Shown piece by piece: positions 46,921-57,519 of a stretch of DNA of 64,000 nucleotides. The notes below the pieces were generated by a model that was not told the DNA's origin, did no database searches, and saw nothing but the letters and a program-made list of their open reading frames with translations. The DNA is from Gerris lacustris (taxonomy: Eukaryota; Arthropoda; Insecta; Hemiptera; Gerridae). The translations under genes and the position numbers were made by a program. Numbering within the stretch: position 1 is the stretch's first letter; each line of letters starts with the position of its first letter. The DNA is taken from the NCBI GenBank assembly GCA_951217055.1, contig OX578278.1:18729605-18793604 (forward strand), written 5' to 3'.

Positions 46921-48585
46921 TTTGGTCCATGATCGAAAAAGAAATTTATAGGACATAATGATATAAGTAAAATGTTATTCTAGTGTTAATTTATTTTAAA
47001 ATAAAAATAATAAATTCAATCTGCAACTTCAAGCGAAGAGTACTCCTTCCTATCTGTTCCAAATCGGTATCGAATATGGAAATGAATTTTCTATCCACAT
47101 AATGTTTTACGTTTTCCTGGGGGAAAGGGTTTCCTGGATCGAATGAAAATGTAAAATGGTCCTCTGAGTTGTTTTAGGATTGGAGGCGTTGCTTGAAATC
47201 CCTCCAGTCTGTATTTAGAAGGATAGACGAAGCAGGGTTTTGGATTTTCCATCCGATCCCCGATGCTTTGAGGTCTGGAGGCCAAAGATCCCAAGGGGTC
47301 TCATTCATATGCTGAGCCCGATCGCTTGTTGCTTCTGCCCGCAGACTCAACCTACTCCTATATAGGCTTCATAGAGAAGAGAATCCTTTACTAAAGGCCA
47401 AAAGGCTTTCCCTTCATTAACCCATAGAATTTGTGGTCTCTTCTCTTCAATTCCTCCTCTGTTTCTAATTCGCTTCAATCCTGCAAACTGTAGATCAGAT
47501 ATAGGAGTGGTCCTAGCCTAGTTCCCTGGGGAACGCTTCGAGTAAAGCACACTATATTAAAACCGGAATCTCCCAATACCTTCCACCCTACTAACCCACT
47601 AAACCTAACCGCTTCCTTTCACAACACACACTCTCATCAATCTGTACTACATATACATAGATATATAGATATATTTACAAACCAAATATTATTAACATTT
47701 AAATTTGTGTTTTAATAAGAATTTCTAAATGAAATTCCATCCTCCTTAATCCCTTACAGATATTTTAATAACAAACGCCGCAACCCCTTGCAACCTCAAC
47801 CGATTACTAGTACGTTCTGAATCATTTGATAATGATTTGCAATTATTTTTAACGTAAATTTTGATTATTTATGAACAATAAATATAATATTGAATATTTA
47901 GCTTGGAAAAATTTGATAAGAGTGAATCTTAATCTTTCTTTCACTTTAATAATGGTGATTTATTATTATTTCCTTCAGTTCTTTAAGCACTGATCGACAA
48001 CATTATTAGGTTATTAGAGGGCAGACGAATTGACAAGTTTATATGTCTATTCGATAAAAGTGATTTAAGTGACATAATATTCAGAGTTGCGAAGTGACAT
48101 AATATTCGAGAATTGTAGTTTTGTGTTGGAGTTTAGACCGTGGTCAATTTATTTCTGGACATTTAGTAAATTTTTAATTTGTTAATAGTAATATTCAGAA
48201 TCTAAATTGATAAGGAAGCTGCTCATCATGTCATTTTGAGATAGAGAATGGGATGGTGGTAGTTTGGAGCTGTGCATGAGTATAATGGATCCTTATCTGC
48301 TGCATCCCAAATTCTACTGCTATACACCTATAGTTTCACTGCTTATCTTGGTTAATATTTCACCTCAGATTATCTTTGGTCCATTATTACACACAAACTA
48401 TTCTTGGCTTCATATTGTATTCGGAACATTTATTGACCAATCCTTAATACATCGCCTTCAAGCGTATGGTAATAAGTATGTATTGAATATTTAGAAAATT
48501 AATAATCATGATGAGTTGATAGTTAATGATTGTAGAGTCTAGAAGTGAGGGAGCTCGGACATCTCCTTTTTAACTATAGTAAAAT
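46921..48585. other. Unannotated DNA with a possible RT motif
   Basis: The minus strand at 47493-47544 reads SVPQGTRLGPLLYLIY, like the VPQG..LGP motif of reverse transcriptases. Flanking frames do not extend the similarity clearly. The frames at 47091-47294 (minus) and 48264-48494 (plus) are not recognised. Confidence 0.35.
47493..47544 (-). pseudogene. Possible reverse transcriptase fragment
   Basis: Sixteen codons match the (V/I)PQG...GP..F..Y motif of non-LTR reverse transcriptases. The GC-richer DNA downstream (minus strand to about 47090) remains partly open but shows no further motif. It is either a very decayed element or a chance match. Confidence 0.3.
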
Positions 48586-48587
48586 TA

Positions 48588-48815
48588 ATCATTTCACTAC
48601 ACAAAAACTTCTGCTTGTATCAGGTTGAAATTTTACATGCCTGTTTCAATTGTTGTCTTTAAAAGATGTTCTTTATATGAAGTTTTGTTCAAATCGTTAC
48701 GTTTGAACGTAAGACATCGGTAATAACGTTGTTTTCTATATATCAAACGTTTAGGCCCGCTTTATTAGTTTTAATGATCTTTATCACTTCATAGTGGTGC
48801 CGCTGTTGCTTTTAA
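48588..48815 (+). repeat. Family D (copy 2), uninterrupted
   Basis: Matches the reverse of 8740-9145 without the insertion there. Blocks: aacttctgcttgtatcaggt, atatgaagtt, cgtttaggcccgcttta, atcacttcatag. Confidence 0.6.
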
Positions 48816-49055
48816 TAAATAATATTATTTTAAATAAAAATTGCTCGCTTCAATTATTATTATTAATTTTTTTGAAGTGAAACTTCTTTAGCCGCGGTAG
48901 AGTAAATTTGCTTGGATGAAAGGACATCGAGAAACAAAGTTAGCGTTTCGAGACTCATCCAAGTGAAATATTTTTGAAGTGAAATTAACGAAATTGCAAG
49001 TTTTTATTTTAAGACTCGCCTATAGATATTTTTTTTAATCGACAGCCGACTTATA

Positions 49056-49575
49056 GTCCAGGAGATAGCGTGCAAAAAAGCGCCTCACTAACATCAAGCT
49101 AGAATTTTGTATACAAGTCAATCTTTTAGCGCCTTTTAAGAATATGTGGTCGGCTAAGTTCGTCTGCGGGACATAGCTTGGCAATAGGCGTTTGAAAAAA
49201 ACAAACCGGTGGAGAGCGGTCATGTCTCACCAATTATGGTGGACAATGTGATTTTCATGATCCTGAGTACCGAATTAGTTAGTAGACCGAAAATCAAGTT
49301 GATGTTAGTTTGTCCCTTGACAGATGACCACGTTGATTTTTAGTAATATTGGAATAACTAACTTATCAAGTGTGAAAATAACATCGACTTGATTTTTGGT
49401 CTACTATAACTAATTCTGTACTCAGGATCATGAAAATCACATTGCACACCATAAGTGGTGAGACATGGCCGCTCTCCATCGGTTTATTTTTAAAAGGCGC
49501 TAAAAGATTGACTTGTATACAAAAAAATCTAGCTTGATGTTAGTCAGACATTTTTTTGCACGCTACCTCCTGGAC
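49056..49575. mobile_element. 520-bp foldback element with TA flanks (family F)
   Basis: Ends GTCCAGGAG and CTCCTGGAC are perfect inverted repeats, each flanked by TA (49054-49055 and 49576-49577), the Tc1/mariner-type target. The arms (49056-49325 and 49365-49575) are inverted copies. The left arm carries about 55 extra bases around gtctgcgggacatagcttgg, also present at 19.66 kb, so the right arm suffered a deletion. Internal landmarks: ggtggagagcgg/ccgctctccatc and gattttcatgatcctgagta. No transposase frame. Confidence 0.75.
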
Positions 49576-49611
49576 TATTAGGCTAACAGTTGATTTACCT
49601 GTAAAAAATCT

Positions 49612-49684
49612 TCCCCCTAGACGAGTCTCGAACCCCCAACTCCTGAATTAAGAATCACACGTGCTAACCACTACACCCCAGGAT
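49612..49684 (-). tRNA. tRNA-like sequence, probably a pseudogene
   Basis: The minus strand reads tcctggggtgtagtggttag, then the loop TTCTTAA (anticodon CTT, Lys, at 49650-49652) and gggggttcgag. The A box (tgtagtggttag) and B box (ggttcgag) are good, but acceptor, anticodon and T stems pair poorly. I infer a decayed tRNA gene or a SINE head. It lies just right of the family F element. Confidence 0.45.
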
Positions 49685-49689
49685 TAGTT

Positions 49690-50611
49690 GATTTATTCAG
49701 TACACAAAATTGGTGTATAAAGGTATAATTATATACATTTTAACAATTACAAAATATATATATTAATGTTGATTTCATGTTTTTTCTTCATTATTCGCTA
49801 ACATTTTATGAAAATATTTTATTAATTGAAATTATGTTTCTTTTAGAAGTTATCTGACTGTGGTAGCATTGTAAACTCTTGTTTATAAATATGTATGTTG
49901 CGTATTTAATAAATTATTTATATAATATGCATTACTTAAATAAGGTTTATTGTGCTATTTCACATGTTTATTCTGTTTCTAGAACTTAAGTATCACTTCT
50001 AATGTGTGAGAGTCACACACGTATTTTTGTTTTTTACAAAAATGATAACGCTTTAATAGGCTGAAAGACACCTAAGAGTTGTGTTTGTAAATAAATTTCA
50101 TACTTTTAAAATTCTATGTAACAACTTTATTTTTATATAAAAATGAGAAAAGTAAAGTTTTATCTTTAACAAAAAAAAAAATGTACATTAGATGCGTTAC
50201 TATTTCTTAATTAAGAAATAATTTCTTTCTTCCAGCCTCTTATGTTGGTAACAGTGATGACATGAATAATTTGTGTCCTTTGCTTATCCTTTGAGTTAAG
50301 CATGCTCATACTTGAACTACTTAGCCAGTAACTGTGAACTAATGATGACATTTCTTTTTTGTAAAAAGAATGTTTACAAAACATAAAAATGTCTGTCATC
50401 CGGTACACTTGACTATCCAAAGTTTTCATTTCTTCCCAAAGTTGTTTCAAACGTTTGAAGCACTTTCAGAGGTGATGTTTGTACTGGTTTCTCAAGACTC
50501 AAGGTAATAGGATGGTTCCAGCCGTGGAATCATCAGGAAAACGATGTTTTGTGAACAAGATAAGTGTTGTTTTTAATTTTGTACTAACGTAAAGTTAACG
50601 TTGTACTGACG
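49690..50611. other. AT-rich stretch, nothing recognised
   Basis: The minus frame 50211-50450 shows no domain. No repeat boundary is supported. Confidence 0.4.
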
Positions 50612-51124
50612 TAAGGTCTCTGATTTCAAAAATTCCAAGACAGAAATCCGTTTCAGATATCAGGGATAATTTTTGGTTCCGTGTCTGTCTGTCGGTCGGT
50701 CTGTCGTTCAATTTTTGCGAACCAACGTATCTTAAAAACTACACGTCCAATTTTAATGAAATGTGTGTGGTAGGTCATGTGTAGCCCATTGTTGGTCCCA
50801 TATAAGATTCAATTTTCTATGCTCATTTCTTTCTCTTCCACATGCGCACAAACATACATTAATTTACACCTATAGCTTTAAAAGTACTTATCTGATATGT
50901 ATGAAACTTTTATAGTTTATCGAAAGTTGCCCGCAGATAGCCCCAGACTCTTTAACTTTTGCTTTATTGATACTTTAATTCCAGTAAAAAAATAAAACAA
51001 TTTTGACAGATTAAAAAAACAGGGGAAACAATTAAACAAATTAGACAATAATGGCTTGTAAAAGCATAAAATCAAAAAGTACGTGATAGCATGCGAGGAA
51101 GCTATGACCAACAGGCAGTCTATT
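50612..51124 (+). repeat. Family A, plus copy lacking the far 5' end
   Basis: Blocks: ttccaagacagaaatccgtt, ttttggttccgtgtctgtct, gaaccaacgtatcttaaaaa, ttggtcccatataag, ggcttgtaaaagcataaaat, gcatgcgaggaagctatg. The gcttccgagc start is missing. Confidence 0.7.
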
Positions 51125-51611
51125 TTTTTAAATATTCTGTATAATTTAATGTAGCGTTACTTTATATAGTGAATTAATCCTGGAATTCATTTCCTTAAAG
51201 TAACAGAATTATTTTTGTATCCTTATTTCTTTCTTTTTCTGTTACATTTTTAGCAGAATGTCTCCAATTTAACTTAAACTCCTTAAAAATAAAGAACAAA
51301 AAATATATTGTCTTGTTATTTTTTTATTATTCTACGAATGGAAACGAAAGGATTTCCCTTTCTGTTATTCAAGGAAAAGGACGAATTATTTCGTGCCTCT
51401 ACATAGAAGTATACAATTCTTTTGTTCTTTTTTTTACTTGTCCCTAGAATTGTCCCTGGATGTTGTTTTATTCCTTTGACAATATTGTGGCCTCTGTATT
51501 ATGTTTTTTTTTCTTTTTCACCAGAAATTTTTTGTTTACTGTGATAATAAATGAATGCTTTAAACAAATACATAATATGATTGAACAAACTTAACAACAT
51601 TGTATTCTGCT

Positions 51612-51942
51612 AAACGCAGTCAGATGTGACGCTTCCACTTCTGCAAACATCTTCAGGAGTTTTGAGCATCGAGGTATTTACCCGAAGCATCAAAACAAGA
51701 TAAATTTACGAATGGAGTGAACTGGGTATACAAACTACCTATTTTGAAGTTAGGTGATACTTGGACTTGACGGGATTACTTGTGTCAGGGAAATCATTTG
51801 TCGGCGGGATTTACATCTGTATTGAGATAACAGCACGATGTTCGACATCCATGAATATCCTTCCAGTAGTGGAAACGATACACGATACGTTGGACTTCAA
51901 ATCGTTTGTGACGTGGATGTCACTGGATAAAAGAGATTTACG
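51612..51942. mobile_element. Family E element (diverged copy)
   Basis: The left terminus has gatgtgacgcttccacttct and catcttcaggag. The right has ttccagtagtggaaacga, ggacttcaaatcg and tttgtgacgtgg, the inverse. The layout matches 38082-38396 with more mutations. Confidence 0.55.
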
Positions 51943-51944
51943 AC

Positions 51945-52265
51945 GAAACCCAATTAATGTTTAGTTCGAATACATTGCATTTACTGTTTATATTTTAATA
52001 TAATTTTGAATTCTTATTTCTTTACACTTAATTTAAATCTGTTAATTATGTTAAAATAAGTAGGTACAGAAATATGTATTTTTTTACGCATATCAATTAA
52101 TATTAGTGTACTGTATATTTCCTTTGTAATTTATAGTCAGGATACCGTAACTAATTTATCTAGTTGGGATATTAAAGGCTTGACCTTTCTTGTTAATTGA
52201 ATTTTCCAGAAAACTTAGAGCCTTAGACACGACCTTCCTAAACTATCTTTCAACTCAACCTAGTT
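51945..52265. other. AT-rich spacer, nothing recognised
   Basis: No frame or repeat structure supported. Confidence 0.4.
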
Positions 52266-52267
52266 CA

Positions 52268-52945
52268 AATTATTTAAATTTTTTTGGTTCTTTTTTTTTT
52301 GGTGTAAAATGCAATTTTGAAAACGCGATGTATATTTGTGATCTGCATTTTAATACCTTTAAAACGATAAAAAAAAAAATTAACAAAAAAATAAAAAATT
52401 ACAAAAAAATAAAAAAATTGGGTTACCATAGTTATGGTGACCAAAAATTTTACTTTTTATATTAACTCCCGGAAATATCTTTGGCTCACTGAGAACACGG
52501 GGTAAAAACACTCTGGGGTAAAATAGCCGTCATTTTTTAAACGCGATATATAATAGTAATTTTTATTTCAATACCTTTAATATGATACCCCACTCAAAAA
52601 AATAAACATTTTGGGGCACAATAGTTACGGCGACCTAAAATTTCTAAAATTTGACTTTTTGATACTAACTACAGGAAATATCTTTGGCCCACAAAGACGT
52701 ATATTTATATATTTTTCCCTAATTTTTAGGGCCTTTCCTTATATGGCAGTAGGGGGGGGGGGGCATTTTTGGTGTTTTCTTTTGGTAATTTCGGGGGTAA
52801 AACAAAGACATTTTGAGTTGTGGAGTTCGCATCATTTTCTGTTTTTGAGCAAAAAAAAGTATAACTTGTATACCAAATTTAAAATATCTAGCTGCAATAG
52901 GTCGGGAGATTTGATCCAAGATGCGACGGACGGACGGATGAACTA
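52268..52945 (+). repeat. Family C, second copy
   Basis: Segments near 52303-52370 and 52512-52592 match the tandem half-units at 5.9-6.3 kb (aaacgcgat, tttcaatacctttaatatga). The block ends with caaatttaaaatatctagc, aggtcgggaga and aagatgcgacggacgg. A G-run lies at 52751-52761. The overlapping frames at 52611-52970 are not genes. Confidence 0.65.
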
Positions 52946-52949
52946 CCAA

Positions 52950-54299
52950 ACGCATAATAGTTTCTAGCATGACCTCGAAACTCTAAAAAAAATTCATCCT
53001 TTTGATAGTTTTCTTGTACTACTTGACCATTAAATTAGATTTTACTAAATTTTTATTATATTTCCTGCATTATTAAATTATACTTTTTTAATAGTAACCG
53101 AAAAGAAGAATAATAAAGCTGAAAACAAGACCGTTTTTCCTCTTGATAAAATAGTTTACTTTTATTATTTTCATTTAGTGCCCTTGATAAAACCAGAAAA
53201 TATTAAATTATATTTAACAAAGATGTTGAGTCAGTAGTAGCTAAAATATCTGCTTTAGTCCGCACTTATTTTCGTTGCTTTTACTTGCAAATTTAATGTA
53301 TTTTGTTTAAAAAAATGTTGTGGGCATAAGAATATAGGACCCTTTCTTAATATATGCATGCTTCTTGCATTCAATATTGTTATCCACCCTATTTCCTCTT
53401 CTAACAGCAAACAATATTAACAATATAAAAATAGATAAATTTGTTTTATTCCTAAAATACTATTCCTCATTGTATTATTAATAATACAAATAACAGACCG
53501 ACGTTAGTTCCATATTGAACTAAAAGCTCTTATATTCAACGTAAAACACTTTACTTGGTGCAAACTAGATCTTTATAGAATTATAAATTTATTTTTTTTA
53601 GACAGAAAAATTAAATTAAATGTATAATTATGCAGTCCTTTTTTAAAAGCTTAAAGACATTACTTCTTTAATGGCTGCTTGCTACAACAGTTTATCTTAT
53701 TTTGAATTTTTCTAAGAGTAAAATTTAATTTAATATAATATCTATTCTTTCATTGAAAATAATAAGAAACACAAAAAGTAAATAAAATAAATAAATAAAT
53801 AAACTTTTATAAAGTTGATTTTGTAATCATTATTTATTTTCTCTAAAATCTCATTAGTGCGTGTGCAAATAAAAATAATAATTGTATTTTCTTTTATACT
53901 TTTTAATATCCTTTACTTGTCTGTTCTTTCCTTTTCCTTATAACAATGATTCAACAAAATTGTTTTCTTTTAAATCCTTTTTTTCTTAATAATTAGTTGT
54001 TATTACATTGTTAGCAGTCATTTTTCCTGGTTCATTGCCTCAATGAGTTTTCCTTGTAAAAGTACGGCACATTTTCTACTTCCTTTAGAGTTAACATAAA
54101 AAAATTGTTTTAATCGTCTTTTAATGAGTTTAAAGCTTAATTTAAGGCAGAATTTTCCCACTAATTGCTTTTTATTAAGGCCTCGTTTCACTTCATATTG
54201 AAATAAGGTTTAATTTAAGCAAATAATAGATTTCTAATTGTTTTCCAGAACATGTTCTCATTCTCATTGCGCTTTTTTTTTTCAGAATAAGAAATGCAA

Positions 54300-54330
<31 letters not shown>

Positions 54331-54520
54331 AAGTTACATATGTATATATATTTTAATAAAAAGTGATATGTATTTGTATGAATGGGTTGATTTGATAACT
54401 TCGGATGACAGATATATTTTTTAAAAACTCCTTTTCTGGTCTCAGGGGACCTCAAATGTAAAGGAAACCTCCTTAGATAGCTAGAAACCTTATATCTTAA
54501 ACTTTAAATAAATCTCTTCA
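52950..54520. other. AT-rich stretch, nothing recognised
   Basis: A poly-T run lies at 54297-54326. No frames above background. Confidence 0.45.
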
Positions 54521-54529
54521 GCACCTTCA

Positions 54530-55690
54530 AAAACGTACACTGGGGGACATGAAAACTATACTAACACTGGCACTATGTGCTATGCTATGCTTATCACAGT
54601 TAGAGATATACTTGAAGAAGCTAATCTAGCTACTTATCGCCTTCACTGTGCTGGTTTATGGATAGGATATGGTATGAAGCAATTCAACAGAGGTCATAGT
54701 ACAATTTGGAATTCTATTACAAAAATTTGCCCGGAAGTTGTCATGTTATAGGACTCCATGAAGCCTCGGTGTGATTTTGATATTAGCTGGGGTGTATCTC
54801 CGTCCTTCAAGGCAATTCTGAAAACCTGGAGATGAGCTTTAAATGCCAGCTGGAACAGATATGTGGTTCACGATGGGTTCGAATTAAAGAACTTTCAGGG
54901 GTGGGAGTATTCGGTGCAGAATCTCTATTGAGTTTAGGCAAAATGTAATTATTTATTTCAGGCAGAGCTATATGCAATGCAATTTTGGGCTATTCACAAA
55001 TTCTCCTGAATAATAATATCCCTAACACAAAAATTTGAATCTACTCTCACCAGCCAGGCTGCGATTAAAGCGCTGGTTGCACCAACAAGGACATCTAAGC
55101 TGGTTTTATAGAGCAAATGATATTTCAACACTCGTGAGCAGCTTAACGAGGTACAACTAATATGGGTTCCAAAACATTGTGGCGTTGAGGGCAATAAGAT
55201 TGCTGATCAGTTAGCCAAAACGTTCCTGTTTAACCCTAATTACACAAGAACCTGTTGTTGGCGTGCCACCTTGTGGAATGAAACATTTCATAAAGACTTC
55301 ATGAATTTTGACAACCATAGAGTATGGAACAGTGCTTTAAGTATGCATGCAGCAATCTAAAATAATGACCCGGGAACCATCTCAGCATCTAACCAGATCA
55401 CCGCTTAAACTAAATGAACAATCCTGTCATCTTTTGACATGCATACTCACTGGACACTGACGACTAAATGTCATCAACTCCTGCTTTGCCTAGCTAAAAG
55501 CCCAGGTGCAGGCTGTGTGAGGAAGTGGATGAATCTCTTTCTCATTTTGTTAGCAGCTGTCCTGCATTAACTCATAACTCGCATGAGGTGGGAAATCTTT
55601 GGCTTCACCATTCTGCCGACCGAAGAATTAAACAAGGTACTCACTCACTGTGGGTCTGTCAGCTTGCTTAGTGGATAGAGTACTATAAGA
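54530..55690 (+). pseudogene. Decayed non-LTR retrotransposon ORF2 with RNase H
   Basis: Plus-strand translation across frameshifts and stops shows an ordered series. ATYRLHCAGLW (about 54627) is typical of the post-polymerase region. A degraded first RNase H motif YVVHDG lies at about 54860. FQAELYAMQFWAI (about 54957) holds the RNase H glutamate. SQAAIKAL follows an extra base (about 55052), and IWVPKHCGVEGNKIADQLAK (about 55158) holds the final Asp. A C-terminal knuckle CRLCEEVDESLSHFVSSC lies at about 55509. Non-LTR elements with a C-terminal RNase H belong to clades such as I, R1 and LOA. The copy has several stops and cannot encode an enzyme. Confidence 0.75.
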
Positions 55691-55727
55691 AGGTTTTCTT
55701 ATTTAAGGTCTTAGTGCTTAAAAGCAA

Positions 55728-55792
55728 AGCATCATTAATATACTTGATAGGTCACGAGAAAGCTGATGCCTCACTAATTGGCAGACAATTAC
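55728..55792 (+). repeat. Family A, 3' end fragment
   Basis: Blocks gcttaaaagcaaagcatca, gataggtcacgagaaagctg and cctcactaattggcag match the right end of family A. It lies right behind the RNase H remnant. Confidence 0.55.
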
Positions 55793-55794
55793 GA

Positions 55795-56915
55795 TCTCAG
55801 ATATTGTTACGACAATTAGCAAGACTGTATTTCATTTAATAAAATATCGAATAGAAACTAAACGAAACTGCTTATTATGTTTAAGATGCTTTATCTTATT
55901 TACTTGTCATCCAATTTCTTGTATTTTCATTATGTGATTTAATTTAAAAAGAATATACTCGTATGATGCAACTGTAAGTAATCTTTTAAGAGAGAGTAAC
56001 GTGAATTTGGGGAATTTTGTATGATTTATACTTCTCTTATATCAATCGTCCTCTTGCGGTTAGATCTAATATTCCCTGCAAATCACTATCTATTGAGGCA
56101 TTAAAGCTATTTTCACAAAACCACTCTCTTTACCACGCTCACGATGAATACGATTTAGATTTGAGTTGAATTGGTATAGAAACAACCACTCAAGCTCAAA
56201 TCAGGCTCAAGGTGTAGTTACATCCTAATTTAGATCTTGTGTTCATGTAAATTGATCGCCTTATTGTACTTGATTTATACCCTTGTCCATATCTTAGCTT
56301 TTGTGACGTAATTTGAGCCTTACTTAGGCTATCCCTATTCGTCAACTCGTACCAAGGATATATGTGTTAGAGTACATATGTGTAATACATTTGCAGGAAT
56401 ATATACAGCACTAACCCTACCGATAATCCCCCAGATACAGCCTTGATAGCATTCCATCTTGTTAATCACTGTACCCATTATGAGACGGAGCTTTGCCTCA
56501 GGGTCGCTACTGCTTCTAACCGTTATAATAATCATTAACCGTTATGAATGACATAACGACCTCTATTACTATAAATACCTATCCTATTAGTCTTCCCTTT
56601 TTACAACTGTACCGTCGAATTATTATCTTTGTTCACATTCCATGTCAAATTTAAATGCAAATTATCATCGGTTGTTTAATTATTTATGATGGAGTCTGGT
56701 GTAATTATATTATTCAGGTAGAGATGCTATATGTAAGCTAAGGTAATAAAACCTGGTAGCTCTAGAGCTGAGTGAATTAATACTTTCCGGTTATTCTTGC
56801 ACCGTTATTCTCCTTTCCTCTTGTTAGTTTACATGTTCTTTGTTGTTAAGGTTAATTATTTATTTATTGAAATTACTTCTCTAGTGATTTCTTTACCTCT
56901 TCCTTTTTGTTTGTT
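55795..56915. other. Unannotated DNA
   Basis: The minus frame 56335-56535 and nearby moderately GC-rich DNA are not recognised. They could be decayed transposon sequence. Confidence 0.35.
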
Positions 56916-56918
56916 TTT

Positions 56919-57517
56919 GCTTCCGAGCTTACCGAAGGTAACGGAAGCCATGTGATCGTTCCTAAGAACGAACAATTTTTAAGGTCTCCAATTTCAAAAG
57001 TCCAAGACAGAAATCCGTTTCAGACATCTGGGAACATTTTTGGTTCCGTGCTCTCTGTCGTTCTGTATGTCGGTCTGTTGTTCAATTTTTGTGAACCAAC
57101 ATATCTTAAAAACTTAATTGTAATGAAATTTGGGTGGTAGGGCATAATTAGCCCATTGTTGGTCCCATATAAGTTTCTACCTTCTGCGCCTATTTGTTTC
57201 TCTTCCACATGCGCACAAACATACATTTATTTACTCCTATAGCTTCAGAAGTACTTATCTGATTTGAAAAAAAACTTTTATAGTTCATCGAAAGTAACCC
57301 GTAGATAGCCCCAGATTAATTTGAATCGTCTATGCTCTTAAACTTTTCCTAAATTGATACTTTAATTCGTGTAAAAAATCAAAACAATTTTTACAGATTA
57401 AAACGAATGGGGGAAACAATTAAACCAATTAGACAATAATGGCTTGTAAAAGCATAAAATCAATAAAGTACGTGGATAGGATGCGAGGAAGCTATGTGCC
57501 ACACTAATTGGCAGTCT
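56919..57517 (+). repeat. Family A, most complete copy (599 bp)
   Basis: It runs from gcttccgagcttaccgaagg, through gatcgttcctaagaacgaac, ttttggttccgtgc, gaaccaacatatcttaaaaa, ttggtcccatataag, cttctgcgcctatttg, atagccccagattaatttga and tggcttgtaaaagcataaaa, to gaggaagctatgtgccacac and taattggcagtct. There are no terminal inverted repeats, no poly(A) tail and no frame of substance. I could not place it in a known class. Confidence 0.75.
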
Positions 57518-57519
57518 GT

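Noticed and set aside
56335..56535. Minus-strand frame in moderately GC-rich DNA
   Set aside because: No family recognised and no supporting neighbours.
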